DNA of 64,000 bases from Nannochloris sp. 'desiccata' (lineage: Eukaryota > Chlorophyta > Trebouxiophyceae > Chlorellales > Chlorellaceae): the NCBI GenBank assembly GCA_019044685.2, contig JAGTXX020000010.1:434001-498000 (forward strand), written 5' to 3'. Position 1 is the stretch's first letter; every line of letters begins with the position of its first letter. The position numbers and the translations under genes were made by a program. The notes beneath the pieces were generated by a model, which did not search any database, was not told where the DNA came from, and worked only from the letters and a program-made list of their open reading frames with translations. Positions 21,170-32,043 of this stretch are shown here, one piece after another.

Positions 21170-22491
21170 TAGCTTCGTATGTATCCTGAGTGAGTATATG
21201 TACTGTATAACTACTGTAACAAGCTAAAACAACGCATTTAGTATCAAGGTACAAGACCCCCCTTGTGCTCTTCTGTCCAAAATGTACAAGGGGACGACAC
21301 AAGAGGGTCTTGTAAAGTCATAGTGGCCTGTAGCTTGGCGCTGCGTGCGAATGCGGCAAAAAGGCAAAGCTAACTTTGTGGAGGCCCCGGTCTGCTGCAG
21401 AAATATGCGGGTTTCAGGCGATATTACAGGAGCTACAGAAAGGAGTAGGCTTTTGAAAAGGGCCAAAAATACATGGGAAATCGGGCTTTTTCGTCCTTTC
21501 TTTAAAACTAGAATGCAGATTTCTTTCGCAGATACTTGGCTCAAGTGTTTATAGAAGTTCAATGTAAGGTTACATGAGAAATTCACGATGAAGTTATTTT
21601 AAATAGATACAAGAATGCCGTAGAAACGGGGGCGCCGGCGCCGGCGCCATTGCTTTTTCAGCAGCGGATATGTTGGCAAGCGTCACAGTGCCGCTTCTTT
21701 TCCATCAGCTTGCAGCCTTATGACGTCTTGTCCCCAACCGTTGCATCGCACATTTAATACATTTCAAGTAATGGGTTACTGTTAAAGTTAGGTTGAAAGA
21801 GCGCTAAAAGGGAGAGACTTCGGCGGCATAGCCTCTCCATCTTCCGTAGGAGGAGCAACGGTCTTCCAGTTCCTGTTTTTCCCGCCGAGGTTACAAATTC
21901 CACAGAACGCACAGCGCGTCATATCCCCAAACGCCGCATCGCATATTGTATTCCAGGACGACAGAAGTAGCTCTGCATTGCTCCACGAAGACGCGTAGAT
22001 TAATGTAATCGATTACATCAGGCCGGCGCTGCAAATTTGGTGATTCTTCGGTGACAGCAACTTCTTCCCAGCGTTTCAACCTAGCTGTAGCAGTTTGTTT
22101 TATCTCTTCGTGTTATCCGCGGCATGGTCTTTGCTCCACAAGGCGGTTCAACCTGCAGTTGAATACAAGGTCAATATTCAGTTGATTGATATTTCGCTAC
22201 TCTCTTTTTCCTACAGCGCTTTGGACCGCCCCTTACCCTGTACAGTATTCTTACACAGTGCAGGCAGACAATAACATAGAGATATTAGGAAAATCCCTGC
22301 CTCCGGATACTTGGGGCCAGGTCAACTCAATTTCGAGCAAGATCAAATGGACAGCGTGCGCGTCTTCTGCAGTCTTCTGGCCGTGCTCTCCGATTTAAAG
22401 TGTCGAAAAAAGATTTGTGATGTTATTTTACAGGGCCGCGCAGGAATGTACGTGAATTTTTCCTTTCCTCGGCTGTTTTTCACCGTCCGAG
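21170..22491. other. Intergenic with short repeats, no convincing gene
   Basis: Contains an imperfect inverted repeat at 21251-21313 and a GGCGCC-repeat around 21628-21648. Plus-strand frames at 22186-22520 contain protein-like bits (DTWGQVN; LKCRKKICDVILQGRAGMY) that do not form one gene. Confidence 0.35.
21251..21313. repeat. Imperfect short inverted repeat
   Basis: ACAAGACCCCCCTTGTG at 21251 and CACAAGAGGGTCTTGT at 21298 are near-complementary, about 30 bases apart. It could be a folded transposon end or MITE relic. Confidence 0.5.
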
Positions 22492-22563
22492 AAAAAAATG
22501 GCGGCCCGCCATTTTTTTAATTAATATTGCATGTAATTAATATTACGCCCGGGGCGTAATATT
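22492..22563. repeat. Two adjacent palindromes
   Basis: AAAAAATGGCGG-C-CCGCCATTTTTT (22492-22518) and AATATTACGCCC/GGGGCGTAATATT (22539-22563) are near-perfect palindromes. Between them TAATTAATATT occurs twice. No gene association. Confidence 0.7.
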
Positions 22564-22706
22564 TCTGACAGTATGAAATCTGGAAAAATGTAAAATTAAG
22601 CTCTAGATGCCATTCACCCAGAGGCCTCAGACCCCACCAGAAGTCACATGACTTTCTCAAGTGACCCTCTGTAACAGCCTTATTCGATTACTCTCTTTAG
22701 CTTAAT

Positions 22707-22791
22707 CAGTGTGTGAAATAGCCGGCATCTTGCCGGAAAAAGCCGGAAAAAGTAGCCCAAAATTTTTATATGCCGGCTAAAAGAAACACTG
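22707..22791. mobile_element. 85-bp hAT-type MITE or solo end fragment
   Basis: It starts CAGTGTGTGAAATAGCCGGC and ends with the inverted counterpart GCCGGCTAAAAGAAACACTG. CAGTG and TAGCCGGCAT also form the end of the complete hAT element at 32044-35288. Internal GCCGGAAAAA repeats resemble that element's subterminal repeats. An 8-bp target duplication is not evident. Confidence 0.55.
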
Positions 22792-23059
22792 GTTCGTAAG
22801 GCAGCACTTCATATGAGGCATTGTCGTCGCCCACTGCCACCGTGACGGTCATAAAAGTAGATCAATCACATCTTTTTTTTCATGAAGTTCCAGTTTTTCC
22901 ATTTACACTTTTACTTTTGCTCAGGGAGCTTCATGTAAGGTATAGAAGATGTTTAGAGTAGTATACATGGGCATTAGAGCTGCTTTAGTGATTTACATTT
23001 TTTGAGGATAGACAAAGGATGCTTTGAGGATAGCGTGAGGCACTAGGGGAAAGAATCGC

Positions 23060-23170
23060 CTTTATAAAGGCCTTTATAACAGACCTTTACAAATACCACA
23101 TAAAGGCCTTTATAACGCACATATAAAGGTGCTTTATCGGCATTATAAAGGCCTTTATAATTTATAAGGG
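23060..23170. repeat. CACTA subterminal repeats
   Basis: The palindromic motif ATAAAGGCCTTTATA occurs at least four times within about 110 bases, plus partial copies (ACCTTTACAAA, TATAAAGGTGCTTTAT). In this superfamily such clusters bind the TnpA-like protein. Confidence 0.7.
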
Positions 23171-23254
23171 TTGCTGGGCAATATGCTTTTGCATTACAAA
23201 ATGCCATGAATATGCATATAGAGAAAACGCAAATAATAAGCAGTTAGTAAGACA

Positions 23255-24590
23255 TTATACCCTCACAACCAGACGCCTCGTACGCCTGGACCTCCTTCCC
23301 TCTTGCTCGTTGTCCTCTTCGCTTTCACTTTCATCACTGCCGTCCACTTCACCGACAGCTGCTTCCCGTGCAGCCCGGTCGTCGGTAAAGGCACCATTGT
23401 TCTGTAACAGAAAAAATAGAAATAGAAAAAAGGGGCTTAGCAAGATGTTCATTTACGGCCATTCATTTTTTGTCAAACTTACCTCGTTGTTCTCCTCATC
23501 CACACGACTGTCACCGCCAAGGTTCCACTGTGTCTTCCATTCATCAGGGATACGGCCGCTCTCATATGCCACTTTATACTCAGATGCCTGCCAGGCGGTT
23601 AATGACTCTTCGATTTCCTTCTTAGTGGACTCGTGTTTATACCCATTGCTCCTGATTTCCCAATTAGCCGAATCAATGTATGCCTTGGCCGCGTTCTTAA
23701 GAGTACGAAGAGAATTAGAATCGAGGTTGCGCGTGTCCATGGTTGCCTTGGCTGCAGCAATAGTAATTTTTCTTATCATCGTGCCCCTGAAACGTCCCAT
23801 CTTCGTTACGAGGATGGTACTTGCGGACAAATGAGCGTAATACTTTAGAAGTACCTGAATGTAAGATTGAAACAAAAGACAAGGGTGAAAATTATTGAGT
23901 TCTATTCAGTGCACTTGTGCACCAATTCATTTTCAGGGGCAGGAAACATGATGGTCTCCTGTGCGTAAGTGCACCCGCCAGCTGCAGCACTTACTAGTGG
24001 ACACCGTCCTGGCCTTCCTCTTGCAAGGCTGCTCGCGCAGTGTTAATGAGGGTTGTACCGTCACATTGTTGGAGCCGAAGTTGTGCACGACGATCTGGTT
24101 CAAGGCATTGCCGGGGGGGGGCAGCTGCAGTAGTCGCCTGTGCCGCAACAGCAGCAGCTGCACTAGCAGCAACAGGAATTGTGCCGTAAATGTCAATCCT
24201 GCAATATAATGTTCTCAGATATTAGAATAAGAGAAAAAGAATGCAGTAGCAATCCACATGGCATCATTGACACTTCCTACCGTCGGGGTTCATGAACCTG
24301 ATCAGCTTCCTCAATGTCTTCTTCGTGAAGGGTCTTTTTAATTTCAGGTATCATTTGATCTAACCTCAACATCACCTCCAATAACTCGCCTCCAAGCTGC
24401 ATTCGTCGATAGAGCTTGATGCCGCGAACAGTGCCGAGGTAGTTGATGTCCTTGATGCCTCCAGAGCAACGGTTTCAAAGCGCTCCTCTGTCTCTTCAGC
24501 CACAGTAGGCGCAGCATCATATAGGATGTTTACTACACCACCATCCTGGGGGTTGCGAGGTATAAAATTTATAATTGCAAACCCCATTGA
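23255..24590 (-). CDS. CACTA-encoded protein of unknown function, minus strand
   Basis: The last exon reads NNGAFTDDRAAREAAVGEV, then an acidic run and a basic end RRSRRTRR, with a stop at 23255. The 5'-adjacent exon ends DSRVDEENNE at a donor GTAAGT (around 23482) and joins by a TTACAG acceptor (around 23400). That exon carries GRFRGTMIRKITIAAAKATM, SLRTLKNAAKAYIDSAN and WQASEYKVAYESGRIPDEW, a helical, Lys-rich unit. A further exon at about 24000-24195 is Ala/Gln-rich (GTIPVAASAAAAVAAQAT, LEPDRRAQLRLQQCDG) and contains a C9 run. More upstream parts near 24372-24587 are uncertain. The layout would suit a DNA-binding TnpA-like protein, but no domain is recognised. Confidence 0.4.
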
Positions 24591-24880
24591 CTAATTTCAA
24601 ACTGCCAATTGGAGGTAGCACCACCGCGATAAAAACAACCACCTACCTGCCCCAACTTGATGTTAGATATATTTGGAAATTGTTTATGCTTGTTGGGAGT
24701 TGTTAGGTCTTGACTTGAGGCCAGTTTTGATTGTTGTTAACTTGACTCATGGCGCTTTGCTTTGTTCGGATAGGTCCCCGTTATCTCCTCTATTTTTACC
24801 TGCTTTTTACTTTGTTACCTTTTTCATTGCATCCTTGAGTTTGCGCTGTGATGCGCTAGCTTGCATTACATTCGAATTTT

Positions 24881-26974
24881 TTGAACATTTGGAATCAATC
24901 ATCAAGCAATGTGGAAAACACTTCTTCGCAAGGCGGCACGCCTTGCCAAGAACTGTTGTTACTAACTCTGCTGGCCATCTATGTTGCTGTCTCAGTAGGC
25001 AGCGTCTTCCATACTCTCCGTTACCATCACCGTCTCCGTGGCGGTGCTTCCCCCGGCGCCTTTCACATCCTACGCCCCAAGCATTGGGCGGGCGCCCCCC
25101 CCCTTCTCTTTCACAATGTGCGAATCAAGACACGGTTAAGAAGCCGGAGAAAGCTATGCTCTTCTTCCAGATCTACACGCCCTGTGTCTCGTGCTGCTTT
25201 TCTCCTTTTGTTGCTCATTAGCGGTGTGGAGCCCAACCCGGGCCCGACACCATCTCCCACCTTTCATGTGGGGGCCAAGCTAGATTTTTTTCAGCAAGAG
25301 AATGTCGAGTGGGTACCTGTGGAGGTTATTCGGTTTGATGACAGCGCGGGGAGGCCCTTATATGATGTCAGGTTCGTTTCTGCTTCCGCCGCTGCTGCTA
25401 ATGGTGTAGCTCGGGGTGTTCCACGTGAATTCTTGCGCACCCGCCAAGAGGATTACTTATGGGAAGATGTTGCTAGAATGGTAGGTTCCACTGGCAAAAC
25501 ACAATGTCCTTATTGCAACATGGACATATATATAGAACATTCATTGGCTTTTTTTACTTATAACAGAAATCACCTAGCTAGCCTATAGGCGGGAAATGCC
25601 AACGGCCGTCTGTTTTGGATGATGAAGTAGGGCAATCTATTGCCTATGATTCAATAGTATCCCACCGGTACCTGACGACGTTGGGATGTATTACGGGATG
25701 GATGATTTTCAGGTAAGACAAACTTTATTTTTTTTTATTTTTTTTATTCCCTGGGAGGCTGACGGGAAGCTGACCCCTAATTACTCCTCCAGGATGCGCA
25801 TGACGGGTCTGAGCCCATGGAGTGGGACAATGCCCCAAATTCCCAGGTATGTTAACCCTTCATGGAGAAACATTGAGGTGGTGCAGTTGTGCACAAATAG
25901 TATGCTCATCCTATCTGCAGTGCCAACTCACTGTGCACAACTGCACCCTTCATAAAAGTTGGTGCAGTTGTGCACATGTAGCACGCTTATTTCATGTCTA
26001 TTGACGACTTACTGTGCGCAACTGCACCTTTGCAGGTTCCTTACTCTGCTTTCCCACCACGTCCTCCAGAGGATCAACAAGAAGAAAGAGATGATCTAGA
26101 AGATTCGGATGATGAAGAAGGGGAAGACTACAGAGCGCCAGGTATGGGCGAGGATGATGATGACACGGACTGCTCGCCAGGAACTTTAAAGTGGTTTAAG
26201 CAGAGAATGCTCCAATTTCTCCTGGAAGCAAGCTGCGCGCGGTTGATAGACGAGGCAGCAGCACACAGTGAGAAGTTGTTGGCGGCGGAAGAACAGAGGA
26301 AGAAGCTACCAGAGGCCATGTTAAAAGGCGATGGTAACGAAGAAGAACCGGGCAATCCTGATACTGAATCCGAAGAAGGTGAAGACGAGGTGATGGAAAA
26401 TGAAAATGTAAGTTGGTGCGTTTGTGCACAAGTTTTGCACAGACTGCAGGTTGCAGGTGTTACAACGGTGCAGAAGTGCACCGCTGCAAATTACAGAGTC
26501 ACAAGGCATTAACCGTTGCCTGTTTTTTAATGAATGCAGCAGGTATGGGAGCTAAGTGATCTGGGATTTGTCGTAGACTTCGATAGCAGCTGGAAAGACG
26601 AAGACAACCTCAACAACCAGAAGATGCTGCCAGCATTAACTGGCCTGGACGCCTGGTGCGCTCTGATTTCCGGGAAGCAAAAAGGGCGTGTGATTCTGGT
26701 GTATAAGAAACTGTATGCCTTGGTTATGGACGATGAGGATCCTACGGACGCTACATGGCCGTACGCTGTAGCGATGCTTCGAGGAATGGGCAAGGAGGAG
26801 GGAATTGAAGTCACGAAGGCAATGGTCGATGCCCTAGAAGAGGAAATGAAAACGCAATCGACTGCAGGGGGTGCGATACATGATTTCAAACAAGAAGCAA
26901 ACCGGGCGGAAGAGAGGCAGAACCACACCAGAGCCGACTTGAGGATTAGTATGCCAGGTGCTTTTTTTTTTTGA
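24881..26974 (+). CDS. CACTA-encoded acidic protein with a 2A-like motif
   Basis: Multi-exon plus-strand gene; the 5' end is unresolved because the first frame lacks an ATG. The first segment (24881-25480) has a hydrophobic stretch AAFLLLLLISG followed by VEPNPGP; the motif GVEPNPGP lies at 25223-25246. It then reads FHVGAKLDFFQ, VEVIRFDDSAGRPLYDVRF and REFLRTRQEDYLW. A segment around 25600-25712 and a short one at 25795-25850 (HDGSEPMEWDNAPNSQ) lead to 26037-26407 (VPYSAFPPRPPEDQQEERDD, long acidic runs, then KWFKQRMLQFLLEASCARL). The last segment, 26541-26974 (WELSDLGFVVDFDSSWKDE, GLDAWCALISGKQKGRVILV), ends at a poly-T run. Donors GTATGT and GTAAGT and TTTGCAG-type acceptors support splicing. 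No enzymatic domain is recognised. Confidence 0.45.
25870..26036. repeat. Two tandem hairpins filling an intron of the CACTA gene
   Basis: GGTGCAGTTGTGCACA pairs with TGTGCACAACTGCACC (about 25877-25945). A second pair follows (TTGGTGCAGTTGTGCACA with TGTGCGCAACTGCACC, about 25960-26030), which ends seven bases before the intron's AG. Related GTGCGTTTGTGCACAAG and GGTGCAGAAGTGCACC sequences lie in the next intron (26408-26540). Confidence 0.7.
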
Positions 26975-27317
26975 ATTAAGTTTTTTAGTTGAATATGTCG
27001 AAACTAGAGCAAAGGATGTGCATTAAAGTTCGTAGTATTATCTTATCTTTGTTTTTTCCTTATTTTTTGCCATTTTTGGGTTTTTAAGATGTAGCTTTAT
27101 ATTTTCTTTTTTTTATAAAGGTGCCGGCAAGACCTTTAAAAAGCTGATTGTAATGAAAGTGTCCTTAAAGAGGTTGAATTGGTTATATTTCGATAGAATT
27201 CATCTATTATACATTGTAGAAGCTATTTTTAGGCATTAAATGCTGATTTGGAGGGGTCTTTAGTATCTAAGCTACACCTTTATATTTTTATAAAGGTCAT
27301 CTTTTCCCCTAGTGAGG

Positions 27318-27514
27318 GTGGATAGAAGTAGTTACAGTTTCTAGTATTCTTAGTAGTATCTGTTTTCATTATTCTAGTACAATCTACCAATTTCAACTCC
27401 CCATCCAAGGCGCTAGAGGGGTCTTCATATATTAATTAATCTGGCAACAAGTTATGAAATGCATGCTGTGCCCGTCAGCTACCTACTAGCTGCCACTGCT
27501 GTAGTATCATCACA
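27318..27514. other. 3' flank of the GT95 gene
   Basis: AT-rich sequence between the CACTA right end and the GT95 stop codon. No gene seen. Confidence 0.35.
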
Positions 27515-28887
27515 CTACGTAGACGCTAGCGGCTGCAATTTCTTAATTGCTTCGTTCATCGTTTTTATCATCATGCTCAACGTATCTCTTAAATTAGAAG
27601 TAACTACCACCCCATCTTGCAATTTCCACCCTGCATCTGCATCGTACAATGGCACTTCTGGCAATTCTTCAGGATTTTTCTCCCATTTATCGTCTGTGTA
27701 CTCTCTTTTCTCAAATCTCCACACCTCTTTCCCATCTTTATCACTAATTATGCTACTCCAGGTATAGTGCATTATCGCTGCATCCCCCATACCATGATCC
27801 GCAGGAGGTTGGATCATCAATGGGCTGTTTGGAGGTAATTGTAGGTCTAATGTGACATTTTCTAAAGCACACGCGATTGAAAATGCATACATCTCCCTCA
27901 CCCAACCCAATTTTTCTTTTGCATCCTCGTACTCTTCCATATCTGCTGTGATTCGTTCCCAATGAGGCGTGATAGAGAGCCATTCATGAACCCGCATAAG
28001 TGCAGGGGCTGGGCCGGTGGCAGGAATCTCACTAGAGGGGCGGCCGGGATGGAGTCTTTCTATCACATCGGCAAATTCTGGATTGGTGGCTACTATGTAC
28101 GTAAACAAAAAAGCAATAGATTTTGCCGCCATGTCTTCAGCACGTGGTGCAGTAACTGGTTTTATCCATACATAGTCACATTCAGTCATGAATAACCATG
28201 GCGCCTGGATCATTGAAGGTGTTTTCTTGGCAGCGTCAAAAAATTGGCGTACAGCGTCAGGACGGAGGGCAGGAGGAAAGGCACACCACACATCGCATTC
28301 TGGCTGTAAGGGTTTAGCGTGAAAGGTGGGTATTTCTTCCATTAATGCATCGGTTTTGACTCTGTGTAAAATTCGTGTAAAGGCGATGAGTTTCTGTCCT
28401 TCTGGTAATTTCCGCACCATGTGGTAGGTACTGTACATCATTCGCGATTGGAAATTTTGGTAAGAACCACCACCACTGGTTAAAAGGACATGGATGGTGT
28501 CACCAGTGGACGGGAAGAGCGCAGCATCGGCTTTGGTGAGCGTAGATGCTGAGGATTTCTCAATGGCTCCTGCGTTTGATGTTGTTTGGGCGTCAATAGG
28601 GTATAGTATGTCCCCTTTTGCTCCCTCTTGCTGTCTTTCTTGGTCATCATCATCATTATCCATTCCAATTTGTTTAAACTGCAGAGAGGAAATAAATAAT
28701 AATAAAGTTAGAAATAGAGGAGGTTGCAGCGAGCGGGGAGTGGGTTAAAAAACTTTGGACTTACTGAATGGAAGGTATCCATTAACATCCATTCTGCAAA
28801 TGCCCCCAAAAAGAATCCCCCAAGGAGCACTATCAAGAATTTAGAAGCTCGGCCAGGGTGCCTGCTAGACGGGCTTATTCTGCCCAT
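27515..28887 (-). CDS. Hydroxyproline O-arabinosyltransferase-like protein (GT95)
   Basis: Two exons, 28765-28887 and 27515-28678, with an 86-bp intron (donor GTAAGT, acceptor CTGCAG, phase 0); about 428 residues. GT95 enzymes add beta-L-arabinofuranose to hydroxyproline of wall proteins in the secretory pathway. Exon 1 gives a single N-terminal membrane anchor (FLIVLLGGFFLGAF) for a type II Golgi protein. After an acidic, Gln-rich linker the conserved core follows: QSRMMYSTYHMVRKLP, KLIAFTRILH, LMEEIPTF, LFMTECDYVWIKP (acidic motif), RVHEWLSITP, GWVREMYAFSIACAL, IMHYTW and WRFEKREY. These match plant HPAT/RDN1 proteins in order. Upstream it faces the GT90 gene across about 0.8 kb. The ATG at 28887 is chosen over a TTG at 28896. 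Confidence 0.88.
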
Positions 28888-29704
28888 TTGAATCAATCCT
28901 AGTTGACAGTTCGTTTCTAAAAAATTGTGCTTAATAAGGAAGATGCTTTCAGATAATGTATGTTAAGGTCTTGTGTAAGTATTTTACAAGAATTGTATGC
29001 TCTCAAACTTCTTCTAATACTATTGCAAGATTGTTTTTCAAAATGGTATTGGTATGCATGGTGGTATGCCAATACCTTGTTGCCCCTTTGGATTCGCCTC
29101 GTCAGCATGTATGGGGCTGATTTCGTAGGGATTGACGAGAATATAAAGCGAGAATTGTTCTTCCGAAAATAAATAATTGATTCATATATCAGTAATCGTC
29201 AATTAAAACGTTCCCGTTCACACCTTTTATAGCCCGAACAAGAGCAGAGTAGCACTCCTTTATCCCTTCAATCTATATAGATTCAACCTAAACAAATGAA
29301 CTAGACTTAGAGACGTTTCTCGCATCCGTGTTAAAGAAAAACAAACTTCATATCCAAAGGTGAGGCCTAGGAAATATACATCCTATGATATATGCTGCCT
29401 TAGATCAATTTCGCTGCTTGCATATCTCAGAAAAAATAGGGATGACTTTTGCATTGCTCGAGAGCCGAGGCGCCTTGTTGGAAGCTAGTTTGTATTGCTA
29501 TAGTCTCAAATAGCATAGATAGGTTTAATCTTAAACCCTCTGCAGATTTTTCCTAAATAATGGGTCGCCACCTAGTTTCCTTCCGAAATTATGAGCCAAA
29601 TTTCTGGCTGAGCTTCAAACGGGTCTGCGAATTTGGCCGTGATGTGGCTGAATTTGCCAACTAATCGAAACCCTGGTCGCAACTTGACGTTTAAGATCAC
29701 ACAA
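28888..29704. promoter_or_regulatory. Divergent intergenic region between the GT95 and GT90 genes
   Basis: 817 bases without a convincing gene separate the two head-to-head glycosyltransferase starts, so they may share control. No TATA box was assigned with confidence. Confidence 0.35.
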
Positions 29705-31256
29705 ATGGCTCTTTTAATAAAGTCTCGGCCACAGTGGAGACAGACGCAGTCATTTTGCATAGCATTCTTTGCTCTATTAACCTTTGCGGCTTTCGCCATA
29801 CGCTTTCAGCGTTTCAACCTGAGCTACTCAACTGAGTTTTATCTTATTGACAATAACGCTCACTTAGAAAGAGCAATCGTCCCTAAAGAACAACAAAAGA
29901 CCCAGTCATCATCTCCTTCACCTTCTTCTAAGAGCTCGCTATCTTCCTCTGACTCGTGTTTCGCAAAATTTCCCTGGATTCAACCAACTTTAGATATTTT
30001 CTACGCCCCCGCTCTCAAAGCCTTCTCGGCCTCTTTACAAACAACAGAAGAATCTCTAGCAGCAATGGATAACATCACCTGGCACAATGGATACCATCCC
30101 GGCCGTGATACCATCATCCTACGCTATGATAACACCACAGAAAGCTATAGAATGACTTTTTTTAACCGAGACTACCCACCCAACGAACCGTACAAGGGCG
30201 ACTGCATCCAACATCCACTAAAGCAAGCTATAGAAACCCACGGAGCAGCTTTAGCAGAGAAATTCAAGTATAAAGAACTTAGATTTGCACTTGTAACTGA
30301 AGATTTCGCTATTAATTGGCGTGGAAGTAACTCTAGGCTACCTGCATTTACCCTCTGCACTGATGACGCTCACTCAGACATCCCAGTTCCAGACTTTACC
30401 TTTGGCTGTTATCCGGAAACCCAGTATAAGAATAGTACTTGGGAGTATATTTCAGATAGACTTGCAACACAATCTAAAAAAATCAAATGGAAGAAGGAGA
30501 TCTAATACTATTTTCCATAGATCTAATTGGGGCGTCGGACCCCGGCGAGGCTTAATGCCTCTTCTAGAAAATCTTCACCTCAATAAAACAGATGTAGAAG
30601 TACTTGGTGGAGTATTAGATATTAGGGATACTGGTTTCCAAGCGAAAGATCAAGAGAGATTCGTGTTTTTACATGAGCAGTGTCTGCATAAAGCAGCTAT
30701 TCATACAGCGGGGTTCAGTTATTCTGCTGGGCTAAAATATAAATTAGCATGTGCACAGTTGGTACTGCACTTTGATAGTAAATATAAAGAGCTTTATGAA
30801 CCTGCTTTAGAAGATGGAGTGCATATGGTGCGAGTGCCGGCTACAGATGAAGGCGTTGAGGAAAAAGAATTTTTCGATTATTCAGGTAAACAACGGGGTT
30901 TTCTAGGGTATTGGAGGCCTTTTTTTCCTTCAACTTGCTTTGTTTCCTTAGTGCTCTTCTCTAATAAGTCACCCTCTTCCTCTCATAAATGTTTACTCCC
31001 CCTTTTTTCACACCTCATCCATACATTTGCAGCTCCCAAAATAAAAAAGGTAGTCGAGGCTGCCCTCTCTTCAAAAACCAACAACCTGCCGTCGATCGCA
31101 GCAGCAGGACAACAATTTGCATTAACACAACTCTCACCGGAAGGATTAAGTTGTTACTGGTATGGTGTTTTACTAAAATACGGAGAATTGTATTTTACAG
31201 AGCAAACAGAGGCTCAAAAACGAGCCTTTGAAGAGCAACATGCAATTAGAGACTGA
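29705..31256 (+). CDS. GT90 (CAP10-domain) glycosyltransferase with a frameshift
   Basis: The start ATG at 29705 opens a basic stretch and an N-terminal anchor (SFCIAFFALLTFAAFAIRF) of a type II membrane protein, then a Ser-rich stem and CFAKFPWIQPTLDIFY. CAP10 features follow: RFALVTEDFAINWRG, DIPVPDFTFGCYP, IFHRSNWGVGPRRG, RFVFLHEQCLHKAAIHTAG, LKYKLACAQLVLHFDSKY, EDGVHMVRVPA, AAAGQQFALTQLSPEG and CYWYGVLLKYGEL. Between KKIKWKKE and SNTIFH the frame changes by one base near 30474-30505, next to a run of seven A. This is either a sequencing error or a pseudogene lesion. An intron at 30886-31032 (147 bases, a multiple of three without stops) joins in phase 1. GT90 members transfer xylose or glucose; the substrate here is unknown. 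Confidence 0.7.
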
Positions 31257-31577
31257 AAGCAGAAATGTCATTGGCAGTAGGGTTTGGGGGTTAAAGACAA
31301 GATAGAGCCTTTAAAATTAATTTAATGCCTTTAATTAAACCTTTATTAAACCAGACCACCGTGCCGGCGGTGCAGCGTTAGCATTGGACTAGGGTCCTTT
31401 GAGAAATTCTGCACTTGATCAATTTAGTTACTTCATGTTACAGCGCCTGATGTAATCATCGAGGAGAACAAGGGACAGGAGGGGATGGACAGTAGCTTGG
31501 CAGCATACACTGAAAGTGAATATCGTGGAGAGGGGGGTATATTGCATTGACAGCAATTGACATTGAAGGGGAAGATG
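31257..31577. other. 3' flank of the GT90 gene
   Basis: No gene seen. Confidence 0.3.
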
Positions 31578-31765
31578 ACGTCAGCGACGGCGGCTGCGGC
31601 CGCCTTTGGCGTAGTTGTAGTTTTCATTTCTGGTGGCTTGAAGCTTTTTAATGCAGTAGATTTCTTTGATATCGGCGGTGATGGGGTCAGGGGTGGTAGA
31701 CAGGCTCTCCACCGTGAAGGCCTGCTCAAAGGTGTGGGCCAGCAGCTTGTGGATGTAAGCACAAC
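31578..31765 (-). CDS. Possible C-terminal coding fragment of unknown family
   Basis: The minus-strand frame YIHKLLAHTFEQAFTVESLS, then PDPITADIKEIYCIKKLQAT and NYNYAKGGRSRRR to a TGA, reads like protein and not like random DNA. I could not find the rest of the gene or a family. It is either a relic or a terminal exon. Confidence 0.25.
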
Positions 31766-32043
31766 GGTACAGCAGTAGTTAATTGGCAATTCTTCAAAAG
31801 CCTAAGGCTTTTGTCACAGACAGTAACAGCGCCGCTGGCGCGGTTTTTTACGTACCTGGAATCAACGCTCAAAAACTAATAGAGCGATATTTTCGTTTCA
31901 GCGAAGATTTCGGTACTAAATCCTGCGATTTCAATTTTTGAATGCTGTCAAGTTGAGCAGAAAAAATGTAGCACGCTTCTATTACAGAGTCGAAACGTCA
32001 GTGAACAGGGAAACACAAGCAAAATACAATAAAAGCTCAGGAA

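Larger units (their letters stand above)
23041..27314. mobile_element. CACTA (EnSpm-type) DNA transposon
   Basis: The left end CACTAGGGGAAAGAATCGCC and the right end, read inverted CACTAGGGGAAAAGATGACC, form terminal inverted repeats starting CACTA and followed by CTTTATAAA. AGG stands on both sides (23038-23040 and 27315-27317), the 3-bp target duplication typical of the superfamily. Subterminal repeats built on ATAAAGGCCTTTAT cluster at the left, and TTTATAAAGG motifs recur at the right. Two convergently arranged genes lie inside. I recognise no TnpD-type CACTA transposase, so it is either a non-autonomous element or uses a transposase I cannot identify. Confidence 0.8.

Noticed and set aside
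25223..25246. Reading the VEPNPGP motif as a sign of a viral insertion
   Set aside because: No viral replicase or capsid sequence is present. The motif lies in a gene inside a DNA transposon with clear CACTA ends, and 2A-like motifs occur in cellular transposons.
31800..31850. Hairpins AAAAGCCTAAGGCTTTT and GCGCCGCTGGCGCGGTTTTTT as a bacterial-style terminator
   Set aside because: The window is clearly eukaryotic, with spliced genes, so a rho-independent terminator is not expected.
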